NCBI GenBank assembly: GCA_050014595.1 | Contig: JBEKDA010000008.1 | Span: 124,001-188,000, forward strand | Direction of reading: 5' to 3' | Length of the DNA stretch: 64,000 nt | From: PALSA-129 sp050014595 | GTDB lineage: Bacteria; Acidobacteriota; Terriglobia; Bryobacterales; Bryobacteraceae | Shown: positions 26,859 to 35,175 of the stretch, piece after piece | Layout: each line of letters opens with the position of its first letter | Numbering within the stretch: position 1 is the first letter of the stretch | Notes under the pieces: generated by a model | What the model saw: the letters and a program-made list of their open reading frames with translations, nothing else | Told to the model about the DNA's origin: nothing | Databases searched by the model: none | Made by a program: the position numbers and the translations under genes

Positions 26859-28129
26859 CGAAAACTACCAGCAGGGAGCGCGTACTTTGCGCCCTGAATC
26901 ATCGGCAGCCGGACCGGATTCCGGTGGACTTAGGCGGCACGTTCGTGTCCGGCATCCACGCGAGCTGCGTTCTGGCGCTGCGAGACTATTTCGGGCTGGA
27001 GAAGAAGCCCGTGAAGGTCATCGACCCCGGGCAGTTGCTCGGCGAAATCGACGAAGACCTCAAACTCGCGCTGGGCATCGACACCGAAGGCGTAATCCGG
27101 CGCATGACGCGTTTCGGATTCCCGGCCGAAGACTGGAAGCCGTTCCGGATGTACGACGGCGCCGAGGTGCTGGTGCCCGGCAAGTTCAACGTCAGCATTG
27201 ACGAGCGCGGCGACACCCTCATGCACCCGCTCGGCGACCGCTCCAACCCCCCGAGCGCCCGCATGCCCAACGGCGGTTATTTCTTCGACGCCATCATGCG
27301 CCAGCAGCCGTTCGACGAAGATCATCTCAACCCCGCCGACAACCTGGAAGAATACGGGCCCATCTCCGAAGAGGAACTGGCCCACCTGGCGCGCGAAGCG
27401 CGCCGCGCGGCCTCGACCGGGCGTTCGGTAGTAGCGAGCTTCGGCGGCACGGCGTTGGGCGACGTCGCGCTGGTTCCGGGAGTCGGCCTTCCCTACCCCA
27501 AAGGAATCCGCGACATTACCGAATGGTACATCTCCACGCGCGCGCGAAGAGATTATGTGCACGCCGTGTTTGCCGGCCAATGCGAGATCGCACTGGCGAA
27601 CCTGGAGCGCATCGCGGCGCGATTGGGCGGCCTGGTGGACGTGGTGAACATCTGCGGGACGGATTTCGGAACCCAGACTTCGTCGTTCTGCTCGGTCGGG
27701 ACCTTCCGCGAGTTGTGGATGCCCTATTACAGCCAGGTCAACAACTGGGTCCACAAGAACACGCGATGGAGGACCTTCAAGCATTCCTGCGGCGCGGTGG
27801 AAAAATTCATCCCCTCGTTCTTGGAGGCCGGCTTCGACATTCTCAACCCCGTGCAGTGCTCCGCCGCGGGCATGGAACCGGAACTCCTGAAGCAGAAATA
27901 TGGCCGGGACCTGGTTTTCTGGGGTGGCGGCGTGGACACCCAGCAGGTTCTGCCGTTTGGCACGCCGGAAGAGGTGCGCGAGCAGGTGCTGAGGCGGTGC
28001 GAAGCCTTTTACAAAGACGGGGGTTTCGTTTTTAACACCGTTCACAACATCCAGGCGCGCACGCCGGTGGAGAACATCATCGCCATGATTGGGGCGGTCG
28101 AGGACTTCAACGGGAATGGGGCGGGGTGA
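26855..28129 (+). CDS. UroD-family methyltransferase (MtaA/cobamide-linked type)
   Basis: 424-aa TIM-barrel protein of the uroporphyrinogen decarboxylase family. N-terminal TTSRERVLCALNHRQPDRIP is typical of the methylcobamide-handling branch, as is the zinc-type site FKHSCGAVEKFIP, with DILNPVQCSAAGM, GGGVDTQ and FNTVHNIQ. True HemE is shorter and lacks the HxC pair. The GTG overlaps the MFS stop (GTGA), with GGAGG upstream. Together with the corrinoid protein it suggests demethylation of an imported methoxylated or methylated compound. Which partner donates and which accepts the methyl group is not visible. Confidence 0.86.
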   Translation: MTKTTSRERVLCALNHRQPDRIPVDLGGTFVSGIHASCVLALRDYFGLEKKPVKVIDPGQLLGEIDEDLKLALGIDTEGVIRRMTRFGFPAEDWKPFRMYDGAEVLVPGKFNVSIDERGDTLMHPLGDRSNPPSARMPNGGYFFDAIMRQQPFDEDHLNPADNLEEYGPISEEELAHLAREARRAASTGRSVVASFGGTALGDVALVPGVGLPYPKGIRDITEWYISTRARRDYVHAVFAGQCEIALANLERIAARLGGLVDVVNICGTDFGTQTSSFCSVGTFRELWMPYYSQVNNWVHKNTRWRTFKHSCGAVEKFIPSFLEAGFDILNPVQCSAAGMEPELLKQKYGRDLVFWGGGVDTQQVLPFGTPEEVREQVLRRCEAFYKDGGFVFNTVHNIQARTPVENIIAMIGAVEDFNGNGAG

Positions 28130-28260
28130 CACTGGCCGGAGCCCGCGCCCCATAATACCTTGGCCGCCTTGGCAGTTCGTTGGATTCGGGTGGTGGATGT
28201 CGGCATAATAGAGGAGAGTGATACCCTGGACAAGTTTCAGCAAGTTTCAGGGACAGGCTA

Positions 28261-28407
28261 CGCATCAGCCCGGAGATGGCGGTCCGTCTCTCGATCGCCT
28301 TCAGCATCAGCGCTGAAAGCTGGCTTAACCAGCAACTCCAGTATGACCTCTGGCAGGCGGAAAAAAAACGGGCACGGCTCCACGTGACGAAATTGTCTGC
28401 GGCCTGA
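28261..28407 (+). pseudogene. HigA-type antitoxin C-terminal remnant
   Basis: 48 codons ending at a TGA read RISPEMAVRLSIAFSISAES then WLNQQLQYDLWQAEKK, which matches the end of HigA/VapI XRE antitoxins (helix after the HTH, then W...Q..YDLW). No start codon or N-terminal HTH half is present in this frame, so it is a broken fragment. It overlaps no other gene and ends 2 bases before the convergent GH gene's stop. The rest of the gap (28130-28260) shows no gene. Confidence 0.7.
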
Positions 28408-28409
28408 TG

Positions 28410-30998
28410 TCACTTAGCCGGTGTGATACCCGCCGGAGCCGGCGCCAGTTCGAACCGATCGATTCGCGCGCCGGGCGTCCGGCCGACGATTCGCACCGTG
28501 TGGCTCCCCGCACCCAGGTATAGCGGCGCCGCCAGCTTTTCGACGGTCCAGGAACCGAGCGGCCCATCCTTGGAAGGGTGCAGCAGGTCGTCCCCAGCGT
28601 TGTTCTCGTCCACCAGGACCGTGAAGCCGCCGGCGCGCTCCGGCCACCAGCAGACCGCGCTCAGCAGATACGCGCCGTCCGCCGGAATCTCAATGTGGTA
28701 GGTGGCGCTGGCGGATGGGAAGACGAAATCGCGGAAGCCGGTGATGCTCTCGCTTTGATGTCTGGCTTCCCCCGCCGCAACCCCCACGTACTTGCCCAGG
28801 GAGGCCGAACGGTCCTCGCCAACGGCCAGGGGAGGAGTAATGGACTCCGCCGCTTCCGCTTCCACACCAACCGGCTGTGCGGCGGCGGGCGGCTCCGTCT
28901 TGCCGCCCCCCAACAGCCCGTTGGTATACTCCAACCATCCGTGCAGGCCCTGGACATCATAGGTCGAGCCCGGCCGCAGCGGCTTCGCCTCGCTGGCAAT
29001 GCGGATGTCCGCCTCCACGTCGGGCAGGTAGCGCTTCCAGTCGAACTGGCCGAAGAGCCAGACCTCGTGCGGCAGGTAGTGGTTCTCGGTGGCCCCAACC
29101 ACCCTGCGCCAGGCCCGCAGTGCCAGTCCCAGGTGCGCCACGGCCTCCTTCTGTTCCTGCCCGCCGGCTCCGAACAGGAAGCGGGCCAGGTGCGCGGCGC
29201 CCCGCAGTTTCTCGGCGTAATAGATGCCGAGGTTGCCGTAAGCCATCAGGTCCGCGTCGGTGCAGGCAAACTCCTTGGCGCCCCGTTCCACGTGGAAGCG
29301 AGCCCGCGCGATCGACTGCAGCGCGCGCGTGCCGTACTCCTCCAGCCGGTCCGCCACCTCCAGCGGGCCCACCTTTTTCGACCCGTCTTTCAAACCAGCA
29401 ACGAATTCCGGGATGTTGGCCATCTCACCGCCGATGGTGTTGTTGAAGATGTACGTGCGGATGTCGTGGTACATGGCGGCGCGGCGGTAGTTGACGCGAG
29501 GCTGTTCGAAAGAGGTGTTCCAACTGCCGATCGAGCCTTCCGGATACCAGTCGCCATTCATGTAGTTCCAGTGGTAGGAAGTGATCAGCGGAGCGATCTT
29601 GCCGGACTGGTGGATGGCCTCGTAGACGTCGTCGCCCGCCGCTCCGAAGCGCTGGCGGAAATACCCCTGCCAGGTGGAATCGGGTTCGGCCGCGTTGTAG
29701 CCCACTCGTCCCCAGAGCATGTAGCGGAACCAGTGCTTCTCGAACATGTATTGCCAGTCCAGGTGCGCTTTGGCGGTCTCCGTGTGGATGCGGTCCGGGC
29801 CGGGCACGTCCACCTCCGAGCCTTCCACGAAGCCGGCCGTATCCGGACCCGACATATGGGCCACGGTTTCGCGCACGAAGTCGGGGTCGCCCCAGCGGAG
29901 GATGAACAGGTCGTCGTTGCGCAAGTGCCAGAGCAGGCGGTAGTGGCCGTGCGCGAGCGCCACCCATTTCGGATCGAGCACATGCGGCTCGACCGACGAA
30001 TACATGTGCTCGCCGTTAAACTTGATATCCAGGTACACCGGGCCGGGATAATGAACGGATTCCAGCATGGCGACGGCCACCTCCGGTTCCGCCTGCCAGT
30101 AGCGAAGGATGAACGGCACCGGGCGCCCCACCTGCTTCAGCGCCGCGAAGTAGGTGCCGGCAATCCAGTCCATTTTCTGCCTGGCCGTCATCACGTCCAT
30201 GCGCTCTCCGGCGGTGGTACCCAGGCCGGTGAGCATGGGATAAGCGGCGAATAGCGCCTTGATGGCCTCGCGCTGGTAATCGCGGATCAGCGGCGAGTCA
30301 AAGCCGGCCGCCGGGACATTGTGCGCCTGGGCGAACGCGCGCGACACATGGATGTTCCAGGTGACCAGGTACGTGTCCAGGCCCCGGTCGGCGGCCATCT
30401 GGAACAGTTGGCGGAAGAATCCGATGTCGCGGTCGAGTTCGGCCGCCGGCACGTCCGTCGCCTCCGGATACTTGGGGATCCGCACCATGTGGTCGTAAGG
30501 ATGGGCGCTCCAGAAGGTGATGGCGTTGTACCGGTTGCGCGCGGCCATGTCCAGGAATTTCCGCCAGTAATCCAGGCTCCAGAACCACTGGTTGTTGGCC
30601 AGGTCCTCCTCGGACAAGTAGCCGGTCCCGGGCAACGGAATATTGAACTTGAGGGCGCGGACCGGGAGCGACGGCTGCTCCTCTTTGTCGGGCACCTTCC
30701 CGGTCAGTTCCAGTTGCTCGGCGAAATCGAGCGCTCCGTACATGGCGCCGCGCGCGTCGCCGCCCGTGACCTCATACCCGCCGTCAGTCGCGCGGATGCG
30801 AAAGGCTTCCGGTTTCAAATCCTTCGTCACGGAGATCACGACACTTCCCAGGGAAAGCCCGCCGGCGGCGTTGCGAATCGCGGCGGCGCCGAATTCGCTC
30901 ACCGGCCCGGGAACCTGGTTGGTCACTTCAGTCGCGGCAGCCGCCGTGAGTGCCAGCAGCAACACCATGCTGCCGGCGATCGAAAACCAGCGCCTCAT
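28410..30998 (-). CDS. secreted glycoside hydrolase, alpha-glucuronidase (GH67)-like with C-terminal beta domain
   Basis: 862-aa exported protein. Signal peptide SIAGSMVLLLALTAAAA; then a GH20b/GH67-type N-terminal domain (DLKPEAFRIRATDGGYEV and GGDARGAMYGALDFAEQLEL are characteristic); then a TIM-barrel-like catalytic region with NAITFWSAHPYDHMVRIP, DTYLVTWNIHV, and YLDIKFNGEHMYSS; and a C-terminal beta domain (~residues 740-860) resembling a carbohydrate-binding module. It would act on glucuronic-acid-bearing polysaccharide. Catalytic acids cannot be fixed by eye, so GH67-like is a fold-level call. The ATG at 30998 has TGGAGG upstream. Neighbours VOC and GH88/105 fit uronic-acid polysaccharide use. 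Confidence 0.65.
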   Translation of the reverse strand: MRRWFSIAGSMVLLLALTAAAATEVTNQVPGPVSEFGAAAIRNAAGGLSLGSVVISVTKDLKPEAFRIRATDGGYEVTGGDARGAMYGALDFAEQLELTGKVPDKEEQPSLPVRALKFNIPLPGTGYLSEEDLANNQWFWSLDYWRKFLDMAARNRYNAITFWSAHPYDHMVRIPKYPEATDVPAAELDRDIGFFRQLFQMAADRGLDTYLVTWNIHVSRAFAQAHNVPAAGFDSPLIRDYQREAIKALFAAYPMLTGLGTTAGERMDVMTARQKMDWIAGTYFAALKQVGRPVPFILRYWQAEPEVAVAMLESVHYPGPVYLDIKFNGEHMYSSVEPHVLDPKWVALAHGHYRLLWHLRNDDLFILRWGDPDFVRETVAHMSGPDTAGFVEGSEVDVPGPDRIHTETAKAHLDWQYMFEKHWFRYMLWGRVGYNAAEPDSTWQGYFRQRFGAAGDDVYEAIHQSGKIAPLITSYHWNYMNGDWYPEGSIGSWNTSFEQPRVNYRRAAMYHDIRTYIFNNTIGGEMANIPEFVAGLKDGSKKVGPLEVADRLEEYGTRALQSIARARFHVERGAKEFACTDADLMAYGNLGIYYAEKLRGAAHLARFLFGAGGQEQKEAVAHLGLALRAWRRVVGATENHYLPHEVWLFGQFDWKRYLPDVEADIRIASEAKPLRPGSTYDVQGLHGWLEYTNGLLGGGKTEPPAAAQPVGVEAEAAESITPPLAVGEDRSASLGKYVGVAAGEARHQSESITGFRDFVFPSASATYHIEIPADGAYLLSAVCWWPERAGGFTVLVDENNAGDDLLHPSKDGPLGSWTVEKLAAPLYLGAGSHTVRIVGRTPGARIDRFELAPAPAGITPAK

Positions 30999-31081
30999 AG
31001 CGTACCTCCAGGCCGGAAAATCGCCTATCGCCATGATACACTCTGCTCAGCGGCGAGGTCGGCGGAAAGGATACTGATACG

Positions 31082-31900
31082 CTGCGCTTCAAGATCCGGC
31101 AAATCACGCTCGGCCTGCTGTGCGCGGCGGTTTCCCCGGCGCAGCCGCTGGCGCTCGGCGGCATCGCGCATGTAGCATTTCGGATCGCCGACCTGCATGC
31201 GTCGGCAACCTTCTACCAGGGTCTGGGCTTCGAGGAGGCGTTCCGTTTCGAGGATGCCGGCACGACCGCCGTGGACTTCCTGAAAATCAACGACCACCAG
31301 TTCATCGAGCTGTACCCGCGCACCGCGGATTCCCAGCCCCTGGGCATGATGCACGTCTGCTTCGAGAGCGGCGACATCGAAGCGTTACGCAACGAATACT
31401 TGAAGCGGAATCTGGAGCCAACGGCCGTCACCAAGGCGCGCGCCGGCAATCTGCTCTTCTCCATTCGCGATCCGGAAGGACAGGTGCTCGAATACCTGCA
31501 GTACCTGCCGGGCTCTCTGCATTTCGAGGATCGCGGCCGCCATCTGGGCGCGCGGCGCATCTCGCAGCACCTGGCGCGCGCGGCGGTGAACGTCCGGGAC
31601 GTGGCCGCGGCGCTTGAGTTCTACGCCGGCAGGCTGGCCTTCGGGGTTTACAGAGGCGGCAGCCGCGGCAGCGCGACCCGGCTTCACGTCCCCGGAAATT
31701 CCGGGGAGGAAGTGGAACTTCAGGCGACCCCCGGCCAGGCCAAGCCGCGCATCGTATTCGTTGTGCCGGACGTTGCACGCGCAACCGACGAACTGCGCCG
31801 CCGCGGGTTCGCGCCACTGATGTCGGCCGGCACGGTTCGGATGGTCGATCCGGATGGCGCGGTCATCGTTTTTACAACCGAAGGACCGGACTCCCGGTAA
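31082..31900 (+). CDS. two-domain VOC (glyoxalase/bleomycin-resistance) protein, start uncertain
   Basis: About 272 aa with two vicinal-oxygen-chelate repeats: GGIAHVAFRIADLHASATFY to EVDLE-like LFSIRDPEGQVLEYLQYLPG, then ARAAVNVRDVAAALEFYAG to VRMVDPDGAVIVF. A hydrophobic ITLGLLCAAVSPAQ ahead of the first domain looks like a signal peptide. No ATG, GTG or TTG exists in frame between the stop at 31034 and domain 1; the CTG at 31082, 11 bases after GGAAAGG, is the best candidate. A GTG at 31271 would cut the first domain. Likely translated with the downstream GH gene. Activity unknown. Confidence 0.65.
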   Translation: MRFKIRQITLGLLCAAVSPAQPLALGGIAHVAFRIADLHASATFYQGLGFEEAFRFEDAGTTAVDFLKINDHQFIELYPRTADSQPLGMMHVCFESGDIEALRNEYLKRNLEPTAVTKARAGNLLFSIRDPEGQVLEYLQYLPGSLHFEDRGRHLGARRISQHLARAAVNVRDVAAALEFYAGRLAFGVYRGGSRGSATRLHVPGNSGEEVELQATPGQAKPRIVFVVPDVARATDELRRRGFAPLMSAGTVRMVDPDGAVIVFTTEGPDSR

Positions 31901-31904
31901 TGCC

Positions 31905-33023
31905 ATGAAACAAGTTTCGCGATTCCGTGTTCTGGTGTTCCTGCCGGGAGCCTGCGTGCTGGCGGCGCTCACAGCCCGTGCTCTCCAGATTCCGCCCGGG
32001 TTGACCAGCGTGGCCGATCACCTGATCGGCACCGCAGTCGAAGCCTATCCGTTCAACTGGGGCGAAGGCGTCCAGATGATGGGTCTCATGAGGGCCGCCT
32101 GCGCGGCGCACGACACACGTTATGCCGACTATGTGGAAAAATGGGCGCGGATCTACGAAGCCCAGGATATCCAGACGCTTCTGGATATCGGGCCGTCCGC
32201 TTCCAACCCCGCGCGCCGCGGATACTGCGGCCACTGGAGTCCGGCGACCGCCGTGTTCTATCTCTATCAGGACCGGCGCAAGCCGGAGCACCTGAAACTG
32301 GCGCAGGGCGTGGCCGGCTTCATCGAAACCGGCGCGGAGCGCAGTCCGGATGGCGGCCTCGGGCATTGGCAGGGAAGCCACCAGCTTTGGGTCGACACCT
32401 TGTACATGGCGTGCCCGCTGCTTTCCGGCCTGGGCCAGATCGAGAATCGGCCCGAGTATATCCAGGATGCCGCTAACCAGATCGTGGTCCATGCGCGCCA
32501 CCTCCAGGACGAAAAGACCGGGCTCATCTACCACATGTGGGACTGGCAGACCGGCACACACTCCGCGGGATTCTGGGGCCGCGGAGACGGCTGGGTGCTG
32601 ATGTCGCTGGCCGAGACCATGGAAGTTATGAACCAGCGCGATCCGAAATACCAGGAACTCGCTTCCATCGCGCGGAAACTGGCCAGAGGTCTCGAGTCCA
32701 CGCAGGATGCCGACGGGCTCTGGCACACCGTCCTCGACGATCCCAAGAGCTATCCCGAGTGCTCGGCCACGGCCATGTTCTCATATGGCCTGCTCAAGCT
32801 CGTGCGCCTGCGGGTATTGCCTCCCGCTTACAATACCAGAGCGCTGAAGGCCTGGCGCGCCATCAACGACAGGTACGTCAAAGACGGCCTGGTCATCGGC
32901 GTGTCCGCCGGTACCAGCCCGCAAGGAACTGACGGCTATCGCAGGATGCCGGTGGGCACCGAAACCTGGGGCACGGGCGCCTACCTGCTGGCGGCCAGCG
33001 AAGTGGTACGCAATCCGAAATGA
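31905..33023 (+). CDS. glycoside hydrolase family 88/105, unsaturated uronyl hydrolase
   Basis: 372-aa exported (alpha/alpha)6-barrel enzyme, YteR/RhiN-like, removing the unsaturated uronic acid left by polysaccharide lyases. Signal peptide LVFLPGACVLAALTARA; then FNWGEGVQMMGLMRA, HQLWVDTLYMACPLLSG with the catalytic-type Asp, GTHSAGFWGRGDGWVLMSLAE, and ECSATAMFSYGLLKL. The ATG at 31905 lies 4 bases after the VOC stop. It complements the GH67-like gene in breaking down acidic plant or microbial polysaccharide. Confidence 0.88.
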   Translation: MKQVSRFRVLVFLPGACVLAALTARALQIPPGLTSVADHLIGTAVEAYPFNWGEGVQMMGLMRAACAAHDTRYADYVEKWARIYEAQDIQTLLDIGPSASNPARRGYCGHWSPATAVFYLYQDRRKPEHLKLAQGVAGFIETGAERSPDGGLGHWQGSHQLWVDTLYMACPLLSGLGQIENRPEYIQDAANQIVVHARHLQDEKTGLIYHMWDWQTGTHSAGFWGRGDGWVLMSLAETMEVMNQRDPKYQELASIARKLARGLESTQDADGLWHTVLDDPKSYPECSATAMFSYGLLKLVRLRVLPPAYNTRALKAWRAINDRYVKDGLVIGVSAGTSPQGTDGYRRMPVGTETWGTGAYLLAASEVVRNPK

Positions 33024-33108
33024 CAATGATGCGACCGATCCATGGAAATGCGACGCAGCTCTGTTCGCGCGGGCTCGCTGCGAACTCTTGCTGCGATCGG
33101 GAGGAGAC

Positions 33109-33162
33109 ATGGAGATGATCGCGTGGGGGTTCGCGGCGGTCTGGAGCCTGTTAAGCAAATGA
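33109..33162 (+). CDS. possible 17-aa peptide
   Basis: A short frame, MEMIAWGFAAVWSLLSK, follows a strong GGGAGGAG purine tract placed 4 bases before the ATG. The peptide is hydrophobic with a Lys end, like a minimal membrane peptide. It lies in the otherwise gene-free 530-base gap between the GH88/105 gene and the exopolysaccharide operon. Only the ribosome site and composition support it. Confidence 0.25.
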   Translation: MEMIAWGFAAVWSLLSK

Positions 33163-33294
33163 GGAATCATCCTACAGGATCACTCTTTAAGGAAAAACTG
33201 TAGTATTTCAGTCCTGTGAGCCCTACCGGGCAAGAGTTGGTACTTTTCCAGTGTTGCAAACTTGAAAAAGTCTTGCCCAAGAACTTCTTCAAGA

Positions 33295-33340
33295 CGTATT
33301 CTGGATGGGATCTGGGTTCCAAAATGGGAGTTTTGGATTA
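33295..33340 (+). repeat. degenerate copy E of dispersed TATACT/TTCCGG element
   Basis: Reads CGTATTCTGGATGGGATCTG then GGTTCCAAAATGGGAGTTTTGG. Box TATTCT, the TCCAAAATGG core and the overall spacing match copies A-D, but the end is TTTTGG. It lies about 215 bases upstream of the first exopolysaccharide gene. Confidence 0.4.
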
Positions 33341-33366
33341 CTGCTGCTGTGCCCGCCGTCCTTAGA

Positions 33367-33586
33367 GGGTGTTAAAAAGCCGAGCTGTACTCAAACCGAA
33401 ACCGATGAGAGCTAGAGACAAGAGCCCGGCGGCTGGGGCGGTAATACCCCAATTTAGTCCCGTTAGTTTCACCCTCGGAGAGGTATTACTTCGGTGGTAC
33501 CCAGCGTCCTTGAAGGTGTTTGAAAGCCAATGCTATACTCGACCCGAAATCGATGAGAGCTAGAGACAAGAGCCCGGCGGCTGGGG
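33367..33586 (+). repeat. two ~72-base direct repeats at the head of the EPS operon
   Basis: Unit 1 is 33367-33438 and unit 2 is 33514-33586, with a period of about 147. The last 36 bases (33403-33438 and 33551-33586) are identical; the first halves are diverged, each with a TGTACTC/TATACTC box. Each unit carries an ATG followed by the codons MRARDKSPAAG. Unit 2 starts the PAS gene; unit 1 opens a 52-codon frame that runs through unit 2 to a stop at 33563. This looks like duplication of a promoter plus start region. Confidence 0.7.
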
Positions 33587-34161
33587 TGACTCTGATAATC
33601 GGAGCGAACCTGCGAGTGAGTTCAGACGGCGAGGGCTGGCGTGCTCTGGGGCTGGGGGGCTTGGGGCGCCGAAGCGGCAAACGAATCGACGAGTTATTCC
33701 CGTCCAGCGATCTGCGCGCGGCGGTTTTGGATGTTCTGGCTTCGGGGCAACCCGTGGAAGGCGTCCTGGTTCCTATTGAAGATGGCGCGAAGACGCGCTT
33801 CCTATGTGCGAACCTGTCTCCCGAGCCGGCAGACGGGCAGAAGCCGAAGAAGGTGCTGCTTCGGGCGCATGAACTGGACGGGTGGGTGCTGGCGGATGCG
33901 GAAACAGGAGGAATTATAAGCGCGAACGAGCGAGGCGCAAGGGCTCTCGGGAGCAATATGGAGACGATTCTTGGGAAGTCTCTCTGGAGCAGCGAGGTGC
34001 TGGCGAACCCAGAGGAACGCGATTCCATCTTTGCAGATTTGAATCGCAGGGGTTCCATGTATCTGGGCCGTTTTGGACAAGGGAATTCGACGGGCGAATC
34101 TCTGGAGCTGGAGGGCGCTCTGGTTTTAGCCCCGGAGCAGTTCCGGAAGGCGACGGCTTAG
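33553..34161 (+). CDS. PAS-like sensory protein heading the EPS operon
   Basis: 202-aa cytoplasmic protein with two PAS-like segments: ~residues 12-85 (IIGANLRVSSDGEGWRALG to VEGVLVPIEDG) and ~105-165 (LDGWVLADAETGGIISANER, then GARALG and the GKSLWSSEVLANPEERDSIF helix). No kinase, GGDEF or DNA-binding domain follows. The ATG at 33553 lies in the second direct repeat and only ~13 bases after a TATACT box, so its leader would be very short. It may sense a signal for exopolysaccharide production; partner unknown. Confidence 0.55.
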   Translation: MRARDKSPAAGVTLIIGANLRVSSDGEGWRALGLGGLGRRSGKRIDELFPSSDLRAAVLDVLASGQPVEGVLVPIEDGAKTRFLCANLSPEPADGQKPKKVLLRAHELDGWVLADAETGGIISANERGARALGSNMETILGKSLWSSEVLANPEERDSIFADLNRRGSMYLGRFGQGNSTGESLELEGALVLAPEQFRKATA

Positions 34162-34225
34162 ACAATCCATAATTCGGGACTGAATTTGGAGTCCTCTCGG
34201 ACCTGTGAGGCGGAGCTTACTCAAA

Positions 34226-35167
34226 ATGCGAAAAACGGTCGAGGCAATAGCGGTTGCGGCGATAGCATGGACGGCCATGGCCGCGCATGCCGCGCCACAG
34301 CCGGCCGCATATATTCTCGGGCCGGACGACCAGATCACGATTCACGCGCTTCTGGTGCCGGAGATTGGGGACAAGGCGATTCGTATCGAAAGCGACGGCT
34401 GGATCAACCTCCCTTTGGCGGGACGGGTGAAGGCGGGCGGGGTGACGGCGTCGCAACTGGAGCAGGCGATTGTGGAGCGGCTCAAGGTGTACGTGGAGCA
34501 GCCGCAGGTTTCGATTGACGTCACGGAGATGAAGAGCCAGCCGGTTTCGGTGCTGGGAGCGGTGAAGAACCCGGGAGTGTACCAGTTGCGCGGGCCGAAG
34601 TCGCTGGTGGAGGTGCTCTCGCTGGCGGGTGGAGTGGAGGCGGACGCGGGATACAGCGTGCGCATCGCGCGCCGCGTGAACGAGGGGGCTCTGCCGCTGC
34701 CTAATGCGCAGCGGGACGCCACGGGCCAATTCGTGGTGGCGGAAGCCGGGCTGGAAGATGTGATGGACGGCCGGCACGTAGCGTCCACGCTCGAGATCCA
34801 GCCGCACGACGTCATCACGGTGCCACGGGCGCATCTGGTCTACGCGATCGGAGAGGTGAAAAAGCCGGGCGGGTTCGTGCTGCGCGAAAAGCAGACCGTT
34901 TCGGTGTTGCAGGTGCTCGCGCTGGCGGAAGGTTTGAGCCGCACCGCGGGCGCGGGCAGTGCGCGGGTGCTGCGCCCGAATCCGGCAGGCGGCCCGCGCC
35001 AAGAGATTCCGGTTAATCTGAACCAGCTTATGGCGGGCAAGTGCGCGGACGTCGCGCTGCAGCCCGACGACATTCTGTTTGTGCCCAATAGCATGGCCAA
35101 GAGCGGTCTGGTGCGAGCGATGGAAGCGGCTATCCAGGTGGGCACCGGAGCGGCGATCTGGCGTTGA
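34226..35167 (+). CDS. polysaccharide export protein, Wza-like
   Basis: 313-aa secreted outer-membrane export subunit. Signal peptide AIAVAAIAWTAMAAHAA; poly_export domain AYILGPDDQITIHALLVPEI to YVEQPQVSIDVTEMKSQPV; then SLBB-like repeats VSVLGAVKNPGVYQLRGP and VYAIGEVKKPGGFVLREK. It lacks a lipobox cysteine at the cleavage site, unlike E. coli Wza. The ATG at 34226 has GGAG upstream; a GTG at 34205 is possible. It would form the export channel working with the Wzc-like protein encoded next. Confidence 0.9.
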   Translation: MRKTVEAIAVAAIAWTAMAAHAAPQPAAYILGPDDQITIHALLVPEIGDKAIRIESDGWINLPLAGRVKAGGVTASQLEQAIVERLKVYVEQPQVSIDVTEMKSQPVSVLGAVKNPGVYQLRGPKSLVEVLSLAGGVEADAGYSVRIARRVNEGALPLPNAQRDATGQFVVAEAGLEDVMDGRHVASTLEIQPHDVITVPRAHLVYAIGEVKKPGGFVLREKQTVSVLQVLALAEGLSRTAGAGSARVLRPNPAGGPRQEIPVNLNQLMAGKCADVALQPDDILFVPNSMAKSGLVRAMEAAIQVGTGAAIWR

Positions 35168-35175
35168 GGGCTGGC

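Noticed and set aside
33238..33262. Sigma-54 promoter (TGGTAC ... TTGCA) upstream of the EPS operon
   Set aside because: The GG to GC distance is 15 bases instead of the required 10.
33367..33586. CRISPR-like repeat
   Set aside because: Only two units, period ~147, repeat 72 bases with diverged halves; no cas genes in the window.
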